DNA of 64,000 nucleotides from Heterostelium album PN500 (lineage: Eukaryota > Evosea > Eumycetozoa > Acytosteliales > Acytosteliaceae), in NCBI RefSeq assembly GCF_000004825.1, contig NW_008805100.1, positions 124,001-188,000 on the forward strand. The letters are read 5' to 3'. Both the position numbers and the translations under genes were made by a program. This document shows positions 25,294-35,998 of this stretch, piece by piece. The notes beneath the pieces were generated by a model. The model had not been told where the DNA came from and made no database searches. It saw nothing but the letters and a program-made list of their open reading frames with translations. The first letter of the stretch is position 1. Each line of letters opens with the position of its first letter.

Positions 25294-26381
25294 ATGAGAT
25301 TTATCTCTACTTTATTAATTGCTCTTACAGTTTTCGCTGTTTGCAATGCTCTCGATTTAAATAAGCCAGTTTTGGACGATAAGTTCATCCACAACCACAA
25401 TGCCAACGGTGCATCATGGGTTGCCGGTAGAAACCCACGTTTCGAAGGTCAATCAATCGGTGACATTCTCGGTCTCCTCGGAACCAAGAAGCCAAGAAAC
25501 ACCCCAGAAGAAGTCTCAGTCTCCAAGGTTGCCGTTCCAAACTCATTCGACTCCCGTACCAACTGGCCAGGTTGTGTCCACGCCGTCTTAAATCAAGGTC
25601 AATGTGGTAAGTTGATAACAGCAGATAATAATATATTTTCGTAATTATAAAAACATAAATTAACCACTTATTTTGTTTTAATTTTCTAGGTTCATGTTGG
25701 GCTTTCGCCGCTTCAGAATCATTGTCCGATCGTCTCTGTATCGCCTCACAAGGAGCCATCAACGTCACCTTGTCCCCACAAGCTTTGGTTTCATGCGACA
25801 TTGAATTCAACCAAGGTTGCAACGGTGGTATCCCACAAATGGCCTGGGAATACCTCGAATTGCACGGTATCCCAACCGACTCATGTTTCCCATACACCTC
25901 TGGTAACGGTACCGCCCCAGACTGTCAAAAGGAGTGTTCCGACGGATCCAAATACCAATTGTACAAGGGTAAGACCTTCACCTTGAAGACCTGCTCTTCC
26001 GTTGCTGCCATCCAAGCCAACGTCTTTGCCTACGGTCCAATCGAAGGTACCATGGATGTCTACCAAGATTTCATGTCCTACACCTCTGGTGTCTACGTCA
26101 TGACCCCAGGTTCCAAATTGTTGGGTGGTCACGCCATCAAGATCGTTGGTTGGGGTACTGACTCCACCTCCGGATTGGACTACTGGATTGTTCAAAACTC
26201 ATGGGGTTCAGATTGGGGTATGTATAAATATAATAATATTTAATTATTGGTCAAATTTGTTTATTAATTTACTTTTCTCAATTTAGGTATGAACGGTTTC
26301 TTCTGGATCCAACGTGGAACCAACATGTGTGGTATTGACAGAGACGCCTCTGCCGGTCAAGCCGATATCTCATCCCTCTAA
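25294..26381 (+). CDS. secreted cathepsin B-like cysteine protease, 311 aa
   Basis: Exons 25294-25606, 25690-26217 and 26287-26381 total 936 bases. Residues 1-19 are a signal peptide and about 20-80 a short propeptide. The mature papain-fold enzyme starts near V-P-N-S-F-D-S-R. Oxyanion Gln101, catalytic Cys107 (Q-C-G-S-C-W), His252 (G-G-H-A) and Asn274 (Q-N-S-W-G) are all present, with C-N-G-G near 148. The occluding loop that gives cathepsin B its dipeptidyl carboxypeptidase activity is missing; only a short Cys-containing turn lies there, so it is probably an endopeptidase. Codon use is strongly biased (TCC, ACC, AAG, GGT), which fits high expression, probably as a lysosomal or secreted digestive enzyme. 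Both introns split a Gly codon (G|GT). Confidence 0.95.
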
Positions 26382-26659
26382 ATAAATAAATAAATATATA
26401 ACTTTAAATTATTTATATAAATTATCAAACTATTACACGAAAGAGGTTTACAAAATTTAATACTTTTTATTAATGTTTTATTTCAAATTTAAGTTAGATC
26501 TTTGTTTGTTGATAAAACATTATGACCACTATTGTGAACAATATAATTGTAAAAGTTGAATTGATTTAGACAACTATAACAAAGAGAAACAAACTTTAAT
26601 AAAAGATATTTAAAATGTAGTTTATTTATTAATATTATTATTATTATGAGTGGCAATGT

Positions 26660-26782
26660 AACTTGTGGTTGTATTTCAGAGGATTTTATCTTTTAATTAT
26701 AATAAGGATTTCCTATTAGTCGGTCTCAAAACCCAGAATATGTCTACACATGGCAAAAGCTACTGAAATACAACCACAAGTT
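26660..26782. repeat. perfect 20-bp inverted repeat, 83-base loop
   Basis: 26660-26679 (AACTTGTGGTTGTATTTCAG) is the exact reverse complement of 26763-26782. Such a long, mixed-sequence perfect stem would fold stably if transcribed. A small-RNA precursor, a regulatory hairpin or the ends of a short non-autonomous element are all possible. I cannot recognise a target-site duplication. Confidence 0.75.
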
Positions 26783-28015
26783 GATATAATCTTCAGAACA
26801 CCAACAAAATGGTTTTTACAGGTCACTTTTTGTGTACGATAGACCATTTGTTCGACATAAATTGAGGGCAGAATTAGTTAAAACTCGAGCCAGGAAAGTA
26901 GATACACATCACCACTTCCAGTCATACAGCTATACTGAATGGATGCCAGAGATATAAATGTGATCGTATTAATTGTATTTGTACAGAGCAAGAATATTGG
27001 ATGGTAATGAAGACACTTAATTCCATCCTCGATCAATGATAGGATCAACATAAGAGATAAGATAACTATGATTAAGATTATAACTTACACTATAATAGTA
27101 TCTGTACAATTCTTTAAATAAAGTAAAATAAATAAAACAATTTGATGATGATTCAGTGTTCCTTGGTTCAATATAGAGAAGTGATTGACATTCTGTAACT
27201 ACTTAATGAAATAAAAGTAATATAGATGTTTTGTGCAGCATTATTTTAAAACTTGAGGTAATCAATAGTGATTGATGTTTTTTTCAAAACAAGGTCCAAA
27301 CATCAGTTTTTGCAATCAAATATATAAAATAAGCAAACTATCTACAATTCTAAGTGCCTTATTTGTGTAATCGTAAACGAAATCAGGTTTGGAAAGACTT
27401 AACTTAAACATTAACACTTTACCATCTTTAGATAGATAATTGTAAAATAAAAATAAAGAGATATTGATTCAAGTTTAATTCTTAATTAAAAATCCTTTAA
27501 ATACTTCTGTACCAACCCAACTTTGTCAATATATATATTTGTATTGACTAATTAATCCATACAAATAGTATAAAGACAAAAAAATATTTCTTTTTTTTTT
27601 AAAAATATCTATGAATTTAAAAACCCAATCTGATTTTTAATGTTTTGATAGTTTCAGACGAATTGAAAGATATTATCAAAAAGATCCATTATTTATTACA
27701 ATAACCTGTTTTTAACACACAAAATTTATCAGATTTCATTTCGTAGACCAAAGTTTTTATCAGATTCAATTTCCTCGAACAACTTGGTATCTGAATCATT
27801 TTCACACCCAAAAACAAAAAATTGGTGCTGCATAACAGTCGATCATACAATCTTTCAACCAATCTCTCTGACATTACAAATCATTTTCAGCTCCGCTACT
27901 ACTACAAATGTTACAGTCGATCAAGGAAATCTTGAATATTTTAATATCATTTTAAAATGTTTGACTAACTATTTAATAATGTTGTTGATATGATATGAAG
28001 TTAGTCATTCTTGTC

Positions 28016-28031
28016 ATTAGACTAGTCTAAT
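28016..28031. repeat. 16-bp perfect palindrome
   Basis: ATTAGACTAGTCTAAT equals its reverse complement. It is isolated in the gene-poor tract, not part of a simple repeat. Confidence 0.45.
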
Positions 28032-31000
28032 TGGAATTCAAATCGATTTTGTAACTCTGCAGCAGCACTTTCTGCTCTGCCATGATGATGTTGATGATCT
28101 GATTGATTTCAGTAAAAGGGATTAATGAATTATTCTATGCACCACTATCAATTCACTTCACACTGTTTTTTAGTAAAAATAAATATAACATGATATGAAC
28201 CACTCTAACACACACGGCAACCACCATCTAAAACCAACAACAATTTTTGATAGACTGAAAATTGTGTTTTGTTTATGCCCTCACTCAATCATTGATTATT
28301 GGGTGTACTTGAACATGTGTGTTTATCATTGTTGTTGTTGGTTATAATTCGGATAGAACAGAGGTCATTCACTCAATTAAATAATATAAAAAAATACCCA
28401 TAAGTACAACGAGAACATGGAGATCGAAAAAAAAAAAAAATAGATAAAAAAAACCCTTGAAAAAATAAATAAAGTGTGAAGTGTGTGTGAAGTCTTTTTT
28501 TTTCCACTTCAGAGTGTGTGTGTAGCTCTCTCTCATAGTCGCACTTTCAATGACATTTTTTTGGTTTGGGCACAGATTATAATTAATCTGATGAAAAAAC
28601 TTTTTTTCTTTTTTAAAATAATACTGATGGTGTGTTTGGCAGATCAAGTTGTTCCCCCACCCCTATTTAATTTGAAAACACACAATGGTTATCTGATTCA
28701 TTCATAAATGAAATGGAGGTCCTCTAAAACGACAAAAGTAAACAACAACAAAACAGATCAAATCAATGATTAAAATATCAAAAACTGAAAAAATATTCTA
28801 TAAATTGTTTTAATAAAACCTACACATCATCAGAAATCAAACAAATCATATCCAGTTGTACACTAACTAAACCAAATCTTATATTTCTAATTGTTGTATT
28901 ATATTATATATCCAAGATTTACTATTTATTACAACATAATCAAAAAAAAAGTAGCAAATATAATTGCCAAGTTGATCAACAAAATAAATTTAGCAAATTT
29001 TACACAATGTAAGTTAGATATAAATTAAATCTACCAATCTTTGTTGTTTTTGTAAAGCAAAAGTCATTAAATATATTAAAAGTTATTTGCTGATTGCAAT
29101 CTATTGGTCCAAATCTAACATTTTAAACATTAAAACCTTTCTCACTCTTTCCATAAACAATTTAAAAGAAGGAAGGTCCAAAAATAAATCTAATCATTGA
29201 TTTAAATAAAATGGATATATATATTTATTTCATTGATTTAGTAATCAATCAATCAATAATTCATTCATTCCCAAAGGTTTAAAAACCATATAACCTTTCG
29301 TTATAGATAAGATATTAAATAATAAATTATCCATTCATTCAAATTATAATAATTAAAACAAAAAAAAAAAACCTTTTAAAAAAAACATCCAAATCTATCG
29401 ATGATTTATAATTAAAATTTTAATTAAAAAAAAGTTACCCCAATAATCTCCTACATTTATATTATCAATTTATTTCCAATCAGCCAATCAACCAACAAAT
29501 CAAAAAGTTTCTCGAAAATACTACCATCTTTTTCTTCTGCTCCATCTCTAAAGAAATTCGAATGAAAATGGTGTTTTATTTAGCAATATAATCATTCATT
29601 TTGCTGGATAGAAGAGGTTGTTTAGCTATTAATATCAATTGGGTTAGAAATAAATTGTCAAAACAAGTTGGTTGAGAGATTATATATTTAACTTTTTTTT
29701 TTTATTTTATTTTTATTTTTGTTTGTTACTTTTGGTTTCATCTTGATCACCTTTTTTTAGGAAGGCGCCAGAATAATCATTTCCACCAATAACAACTATA
29801 AAATTCATCTCTCTCATTCTCTCTATTATTTACCATCAGTTCAACAAATTGTACCACTGATTGGCTTGTTAGTATAGAGTCAAATCACTTTCATTGCCTT
29901 TTTACTCTTCAAGGTATAATTGTTAAAAGATTCATTCATTCAATCTATCTAATGTACAGATCATTGAATACTGGGGTTTGGAGTGTGTGTGTGTGTTGTT
30001 ATGCCTCTCCATAGGTGTGAGAATCATCACATGATGTGTGGTAGGTGGTAATAACCACTAACTAAAGCTATATATATTTGAACATGAATGAACAAGTGTG
30101 TAGAGAAAAGTGTTTATAATATTATTATTTTTTGGTTGTGGTTATGTATGTATGTATCTATTTTTTATTTTCACTCACTCTCATTTACTTACTTCTCTTG
30201 TTTTCTCTTTGTTAATCAACCAACATTATAATATTAACAACAATGAATGAATGACTGAACGAATATCAACATATACAAATCTATCACATACAAATATATT
30301 GTTATAAAAATATATTCAACAACAACAACAACATTATCGCTAACTTCAATATACAATTAGTTTGATCTACTAAAAGACTCACTTTCACATTATCTCACTA
30401 TTTTATTTTTTTTTGTTCATTCATATAACATGAACCATCAGAACCCACCACTACCACCACACATACCTAATCATAATATGAATGAATAAATTTGTTGTTC
30501 CTCATCAATCAATTTTAAAAATTAAACTTTCATATCAACACAACCACATCAACAACAACATGAATTTATATCAGATGTATAAAAATGTGAACCAAATATA
30601 ACAAGTTATCATGTTATTGCCAATGTTGACTGTTTCGTGTGTGTGTGTGTGTATCCATTTCCAACTCAATTCCGCTTGGCTCCACTCGATACTATACAAT
30701 AGGTTATTAAACTTAAGCAACACACGGTCAATACCTATTGTTATGTTGGAGATCTATTACTGCTACTGCTGCTCGAATTGGTATTGTCAAGTTTGTGTAT
30801 TGTTAATATTGTTGTTGTTTCATCAAATGTCATATATTCTATTCCATTTTCTTTCTATACCCATATTATTATTATACATCATCATCAACATCATCATTTT
30901 ATCTAATGTATCTCATTAATGAAATGAGAGTGAATAAAAACTGATGTACAAAAAAAAAAAAAAAAAAAATTATTTGCTTTTTTTACTTTTGCTTTTTTTT

Positions 31001-31859
31001 TTTTGCATGTTGTTGTTATTTTAACATTACAATAATAATAGTAGCAATAGTAACAAACAAAACAATAACATAATATAATATATAACAGTAATATTAAGCA
31101 ACATACATACTATCCTTCCTTATCTTCAAATGGCACAAACAACCAAACACAACATATGTTGTTGGTTGTTCAAGTATGCATGATTGATGATGAGCAACAA
31201 TAACAATGTAAATATGATTGAGCAGCACAACAACAATAACAATAGTAATAGAGTTGGTTATTGAAAGACGATAAAATCATATGTTTTTTAATGATCACTC
31301 CCGCTCGAACATCTCATTCAATGTGTTTCAAATAAGAAATCTCATTTTTAAAAACAAAATTTTTTTTTTTTTTTGTAAAGTTATAATTTTTTTAATTTTT
31401 TTTAATTTTTTTTGATGGTAAAACATTTTTCATTTATTTTAATTTTTATTTTTTTTTCATGTTTCTCTTATTTATTCGCAACTTGAAACATGATATCCAC
31501 TACTTCACTACTCTGAAGCACCTTCAACCAGCAACCAACATCCACAAACTCTGACTATAAAGTTTAGATTTGCTGTTTTATATTATATTTATTCTTTCTT
31601 TAACAATTATTTCATAGTTAACAACAAGTACTTTTCTTTCTTTCATTGTATTTGTTTGTTTTTTTTGTTAAAATTATTCATTCATTTAATTATTTATTTA
31701 TTTCTTTCTTTTTCAACTCCTCTTTTATTATCATATTATCAAACTAAACTATTAGTAGTTTAGTATTTCTTATTTTCTTTAAATCGAATTATTTTTATTA
31801 ATTAACCTTATACTTATTATTATAATCTACTACTCAACTCTTAAAACTATTCAGATTTA

Positions 31860-32400
31860 CTAAATCTTTTATTTTTTATTTGGGTTGACCTCTTTTTGCT
31901 TTGTTTGCCTGCAAGATTGTTAAATTACCGCGTTTAACTTCCTTGGTTGCTTTTTGTAGAGTGCACTGTTTGATCGGTCCTGCAAGTGATTACTTTCCCG
32001 TGTGTGCTGTTTTTGAAACAAACATTACAAGTGTTCCTCTCGAGATAATCTCATTGTCATCCTGGCGCGTGTACCCGAGTTTAGTTAGTTAGTTAGTGTT
32101 GGTTGTATTGGTTTGCTCAGAGATCCAGTTATCGCACCATCACATTCTATTGTTGGTTGTGTCTGAATCTTTTTGTTGTAATAGCACTCATCCACAAAAG
32201 GAAAAGTAGTATTTGTAAGCTATTTGGTTTTTTCATTACCATAAAATCAAAATAGATATAATAACTACAAGTTTTTTAAAGAGGAGCTAGCGTTCAGTCA
32301 GTGTGTTGTTTTGTTTGTCCTATTATATCAATTTATCATATATACATACATTTTAAAATCCAATTTAATATTATTTGATCGGTCTGTTACGTAGTTGTAA
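31860..32400 (+). other. GC-richer non-coding island upstream of the KEN-box gene
   Basis: The composition is distinctly less AT-rich than the flanks and includes CGCG, GGCGCG and CTCGAG. TTTGATCGGTC occurs twice (about 31970 and 32376). Small stems are visible, for example GTTAAA/TTTAAC around 31918-31940 and GAGAT/ATCTC near 32042. The only open frame (31901-32092) lacks ATG. It could be leader exons of the gene at 33076 or a separate non-coding RNA. The strand is guessed. Confidence 0.3.
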
Positions 32401-32682
32401 ACAGTTATCGTCATCTGATCGTTGGATTCCAAAAACAAAAAAAAAAATCAAATTTTTTGCCAAAAAAATTGCAATTTTTAAGACATTGCCATATATTTGC
32501 AAAACAACCTGGAAAACTCTGGAAATTCCAAATTATAATTTTTTTTTTTGATTTCATATTATTATTTCATATGAACACTTTTATTCTCATTTAAATAATA
32601 ATATTTATTAATTATTTACCACACACCACCCACATATTTATACCTCTACTTTTAATATATTTATAATCAATCAATCAATCAA

Positions 32683-32700
32683 ACACACACCCACACCACA
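32683..32700. promoter_or_regulatory. CACACCC-type box (possible G-box factor site)
   Basis: The sequence ACACACACCCACACCACA reads TGTGGTGTGGGTGTGTGT on the other strand. This resembles the G/T-rich boxes bound by the dictyostelid developmental factor GBF. It lies about 375 bases upstream of the start codon at 33076. Simple CA repeats nearby make a chance match possible. Confidence 0.3.
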
Positions 32701-33075
32701 AAACACAATCATCAAATCAAAAACACACATACTCATACACAATATCAAGACAAACAAAACAATACATATATATATTTTTAATTAACACACACCACCACAT
32801 AGTACTATGAAGTTAAAATTGTTAAGTTAATTATTAAAGCATATTCATTATATATATTATATATTTAAACAATTTAATTAATTGCCAAAAGGCATTTTAA
32901 TTTGCCAGTAAGCATTTAGTAATTTTTTTTATAACCAAATCTAGATTTATTATATTTTATATATATATATATATTTTTTTATTTTTATTTTTATTATCTA
33001 TTTATAAAATTATTTGATTATAAATTATTATATATTTAATTATATATAATAAATATTATTCAACAATCAAAAATC

Positions 33076-33612
33076 ATGTCATCATCCACATCTTCTTCTT
33101 CAACTTCCAAAAAATCAAAATACACCTATTTTGATAATGAAAACAAGGAAAATATCGATCCAGTCACCGGTTTACATTCGAATATTAGACCAATCGTCAA
33201 TTCCTGTGGTTCCTCAAAGAAAAGAGTAGCATTAAAAGATATTACTCCTGTAAGAGTAAGTAATTTTAAATAATTATTAATTCATAATATTCCATAAAAA
33301 AAAAAAGATAGTTTATTAATTATAAAATTATAATTTTAGGTTACATTATCACCCAAAAAAATTAGACCGACCTCTGCTCTGGCAAAAGTTAATAATAATA
33401 GTAATAATAATAATTCAGTTTATGTTATTACCGGCACAAGTTCACAGCAATCACCATCTATAAATAATCAAAATACACCAAAACCAATTCCTTTTCCAAT
33501 TTTTTCAAACCCATTAAACAACACCACAAGCAACAACACATCAACAACACAGTCAACTTCATCAAAATCAAAATCTTCAACTTCTTCTTTATCTATTAGA
33601 ACAATTAGATAA
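33076..33612 (+). CDS. small KEN-box protein, possible cell-cycle regulator, 150 aa
   Basis: Exons 33076-33255 and 33340-33612 join in phase 0. Residues about 22-34 read N-E-N-K-E-N-I-D-P-V-T-G, a KEN degron followed by the D-P spacing common in APC/C substrates. A basic S-K-K-R-V-A-L-K-D-I-T-P block follows (about 48-59), then T-P and S-P sites that could be CDK targets. The C-terminal half is low-complexity Asn/Ser/Thr. The combination of KEN box, basic K-R-x-x-L-x-D-I-T motif and S/T-P sites is seen in cyclins, securin-like proteins and APC/C inhibitors; I cannot say which. A second possible donor four codons earlier (CCT|GTAAGA) would remove Val-Arg only. Confidence 0.72.
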
Positions 33613-34204
33613 CCAAGATTTATCATCATACAACAATCAAACAACCAAATATTTCATTTGACCTCCCCACCTCCCCCAATCAACAATACAAATCATCATT
33701 ATCATTATTAATTAGGTACATAATAATATATATAAGCCAATCAATCATCACCAATCAAAACAACTAAATATATACATAAAATCACAACAAACTAAGCTAG
33801 ACTTGTTGCTCCAATCAATTTTAGATCAAAAAGCAGGTAATACGAACGTAAAGATAGAAATCTTACTTTTTTTCAACCAAAAAAACATACAAAAAAAAAA
33901 GTTGATTAAAATACCAATTTTTTTTTTAACAAGTACGATTCATATCTATTAATAATGGTTAAACATAATAAGATGGCAAATAATATAAAAACCAAGATAA
34001 TCTAACGATCATTGGATTATCGAAGAAGAAGTAAGAATTAAAACCTTACTTTTTTAAAAACTTGTAACAAAAATAACAAACAAACCAAAATAAATTTAAA
34101 AAAATTTAGCCATTTATTTTTTTTTACCAATCAAATAATTAACAATAACACTGTGTTCTTTTATTCTTTTAAATATATATAATATCTTTATTTTCTGTTA
34201 TTTG
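33613..34204. other. convergent intergenic region, no gene seen
   Basis: It lies between two genes that point at each other. The sequence is CAAT-rich and A/T-run-rich, with two similar blocks around 33845-33885 and 34022-34060 (both contain GAAGTAAGAA/AAAGATAGAA-like DNA followed by CTTACTTTTTT). Probably 3' untranslated regions. Confidence 0.45.
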
Positions 34205-35428
34205 TTATAGTTTTGAAATATTTGTTTGAATTATACTTTTGGATTCAATTAATCTATCAATATCATCTGATTCGAATCCAAATTTTTTCAATACCGTCAC
34301 TGTGTTGGCACCTTCCACCACCAATTTCTTTGTTGATAGCTGATCGATTTGTTGTTGCTGTTGTTGTTGAATCGATAGTTTTGTTGTATTTTGTACATCG
34401 AAAAGTCTGGGTGCCATCATTACATCGAGACCGTTGTCACCTTTGAAAACCAATTGTCTTGCTGTTGCCTGTGGATGACCTGTCAACTCGTGCATCTCGA
34501 GCACCGGCGCAACACAAGCGTCAGTACCCATAAATATCTGTTCCCACTCATCTCTTGTTTTCTTTGCGAAAATCTCTTTAAACAGCTGCTTCATTCGCGG
34601 CCATTGTGTTTGGTCGGTTTGATCTGGAAGATCGGTCCGCTCCGCCAATCCCATACCCTTCAGCAGCTCGCTGTAGAATGGCCCCTCAATAGCGCCAACC
34701 GATATATACTTGTGATCGAGCGTTTCGTATACCTCATAGAAATGAGCACCGCTATCCAGAGCATTACATCCACGATCGTTATCCCACCATCCGGTTCTTC
34801 CAACTCGCAGCTTATAGATAAAAGTCGCCAGATATGCCGCGCCGTCCATCATGCTGGAATCTATGAGTTTTCCACGACCCGTAGATTTCCGCTCGTAGAG
34901 CGCAAACATGATTCCGAGAGCACACATCATTCCACCGCTTGCAAAATCACCAAGAATGTTCGACGGGAAGAGTGGCGCTTGTCCGCGACGTCCAAGAACC
35001 GACAGTGCTCCGGACAGCGCAATATAGTTGATATCGTGGCCGGCGCGCAGTGCATACGGTCCGGTCTGTCCGAATCCAGTTAGTCGCGCGTAGATCAATC
35101 TCGGTGCCTCCGACATGAGTGACTCTGGCGACAAGCCGAGTTTCTCCATGACGCCAGGCCTGTACGAATCAATGAGAACGTCGGCCTTCTTTGCCAGCGA
35201 TCTCAACACCTCTACACCTTCCTTGTGTTTCAAGTTGATAGCAATCGAGTGTTTTCCACGAGTCAGCTGATCGATTGGTTGAGAAACTATACTATCGCCA
35301 ACGACACGATCCACTCTAATAACTGTCGCACCGAAATCCGCCAAGATCAATCCACAATATGGAACGGGTGCCAAACCTGACATCTCCAAAACAACCAATC
35401 CTTCTAAAGGTAAATTTAAATCTTCCAT
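34205..35428 (-). CDS. alpha-methylacyl-CoA racemase (CaiB/BaiF family), peroxisomal, 407 aa
   Basis: Single exon. The protein starts with the L-E-G-L-V-V-L-E-M-S core, then A-D-F-G-A-T-V-I-R-V-D, which binds CoA in this family. G-H-D-I-N-Y holds His131 and the G-D-F block holds Asp161; their 30-residue spacing equals that of the catalytic His/Asp pair of alpha-methylacyl-CoA racemases. The length fits the family. The last three residues are Ser-Lys-Leu, a canonical PTS1 signal. Family knowledge: the enzyme interconverts 2R- and 2S-methylacyl-CoA so that branched acyl chains can enter beta-oxidation. It is divergent to an acyl-CoA oxidase gene that also ends in SKL, which supports the pathway. 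A polyglutamine run (about 363-369) lies near the C-terminus. Confidence 0.93.
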   Translation of the reverse strand: MEDLNLPLEGLVVLEMSGLAPVPYCGLILADFGATVIRVDRVVGDSIVSQPIDQLTRGKHSIAINLKHKEGVEVLRSLAKKADVLIDSYRPGVMEKLGLSPESLMSEAPRLIYARLTGFGQTGPYALRAGHDINYIALSGALSVLGRRGQAPLFPSNILGDFASGGMMCALGIMFALYERKSTGRGKLIDSSMMDGAAYLATFIYKLRVGRTGWWDNDRGCNALDSGAHFYEVYETLDHKYISVGAIEGPFYSELLKGMGLAERTDLPDQTDQTQWPRMKQLFKEIFAKKTRDEWEQIFMGTDACVAPVLEMHELTGHPQATARQLVFKGDNGLDVMMAPRLFDVQNTTKLSIQQQQQQQIDQLSTKKLVVEGANTVTVLKKFGFESDDIDRLIESKSIIQTNISKL

Positions 35429-35998
35429 TCTCTTAGTAGCAACAAACTATATAATATTTACAAACAAATTACAAAGTATAAATAAATAAAAAAATGAAAA
35501 CAAAAAAGTAAATAAATCAAACGAAAATATAAAAAAATACTATCTAAAATTGAAAACAAATAAACATATCTAATAATAGTATAGCTAACACTTGTACATT
35601 GAACTACTTGTGTGTGTTTATTTGAATATTTACAAGTAATTTGTTGTTTTTTTTTTAATCTTGAAATCTAATAATAAATAATAAATAATATGTTTAAATT
35701 ATTGCTAATATTATACAAATAATATAAAAAAGATATTATTTATTATTGTTATTATATTTTAGGTGATTATCGACCCACTTGTTTACATCATTTGCAAACT
35801 GAATGAAAAAATCAAGATACATGTTTGAACATTAACTTTATAACGCTTTGAATTTCCTTTTTTGCAAACAAGATTTTTAAAAAAAAATGATTTTGATCAA
35901 ATTTAATTTAACTACTTTAGTATTAAATTCAATTTCATTTTAATTTGTAATTTTATTTCTACTATTTTATATTTGTATTTGTAATTATATTTATATCT
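35429..35998. promoter_or_regulatory. shared divergent promoter of the racemase and acyl-CoA oxidase genes
   Basis: 570 bases separate the two start codons. The DNA is AT-rich with T- and A-runs, TATA-like TATAAATAAATAAA near 35477 and CTTTATAACG near 35848. No gene is seen. Joint expression of the two peroxisomal enzymes is inferred from the arrangement only. Confidence 0.5.

Larger units (their letters stand above)
26382..33075. other. 6.7-kb gene-poor tract
   Basis: No convincing protein gene is seen on either strand. Contents: a perfect 20-bp inverted repeat (26660-26782), an open stretch without ATG (26790-26957), possible coding erosion near 27650-27960, a 16-bp palindrome (28016-28031), many CA/TG, CAACAA and ATTCATTC simple repeats (28200-31300), a GC-richer island (31860-32400), and a CACACCC-type box (32683-32700). 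Neighbouring genes are spaced 0.2-1.9 kb apart, so this is by far the longest spacer in the window. It may serve as the upstream region of the KEN-box gene at 33076. Confidence 0.6.

Noticed and set aside
28396-28403. ACCCATAA, similar to the upstream element of dictyostelid small RNA genes
   Set aside because: The expected small RNA about 60 bases downstream, with complementary ends and the conserved internal motif, is not visible.
31901-32092. 63-codon frame in the GC-richer island
   Set aside because: It has no ATG and no motif; better explained as leader or non-coding RNA.
34391-35083. 230-codon open frame on the plus strand
   Set aside because: It is antisense to the racemase gene, whose protein has catalytic motifs and a PTS1. 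The antisense frame has a composition typical of a shadow.
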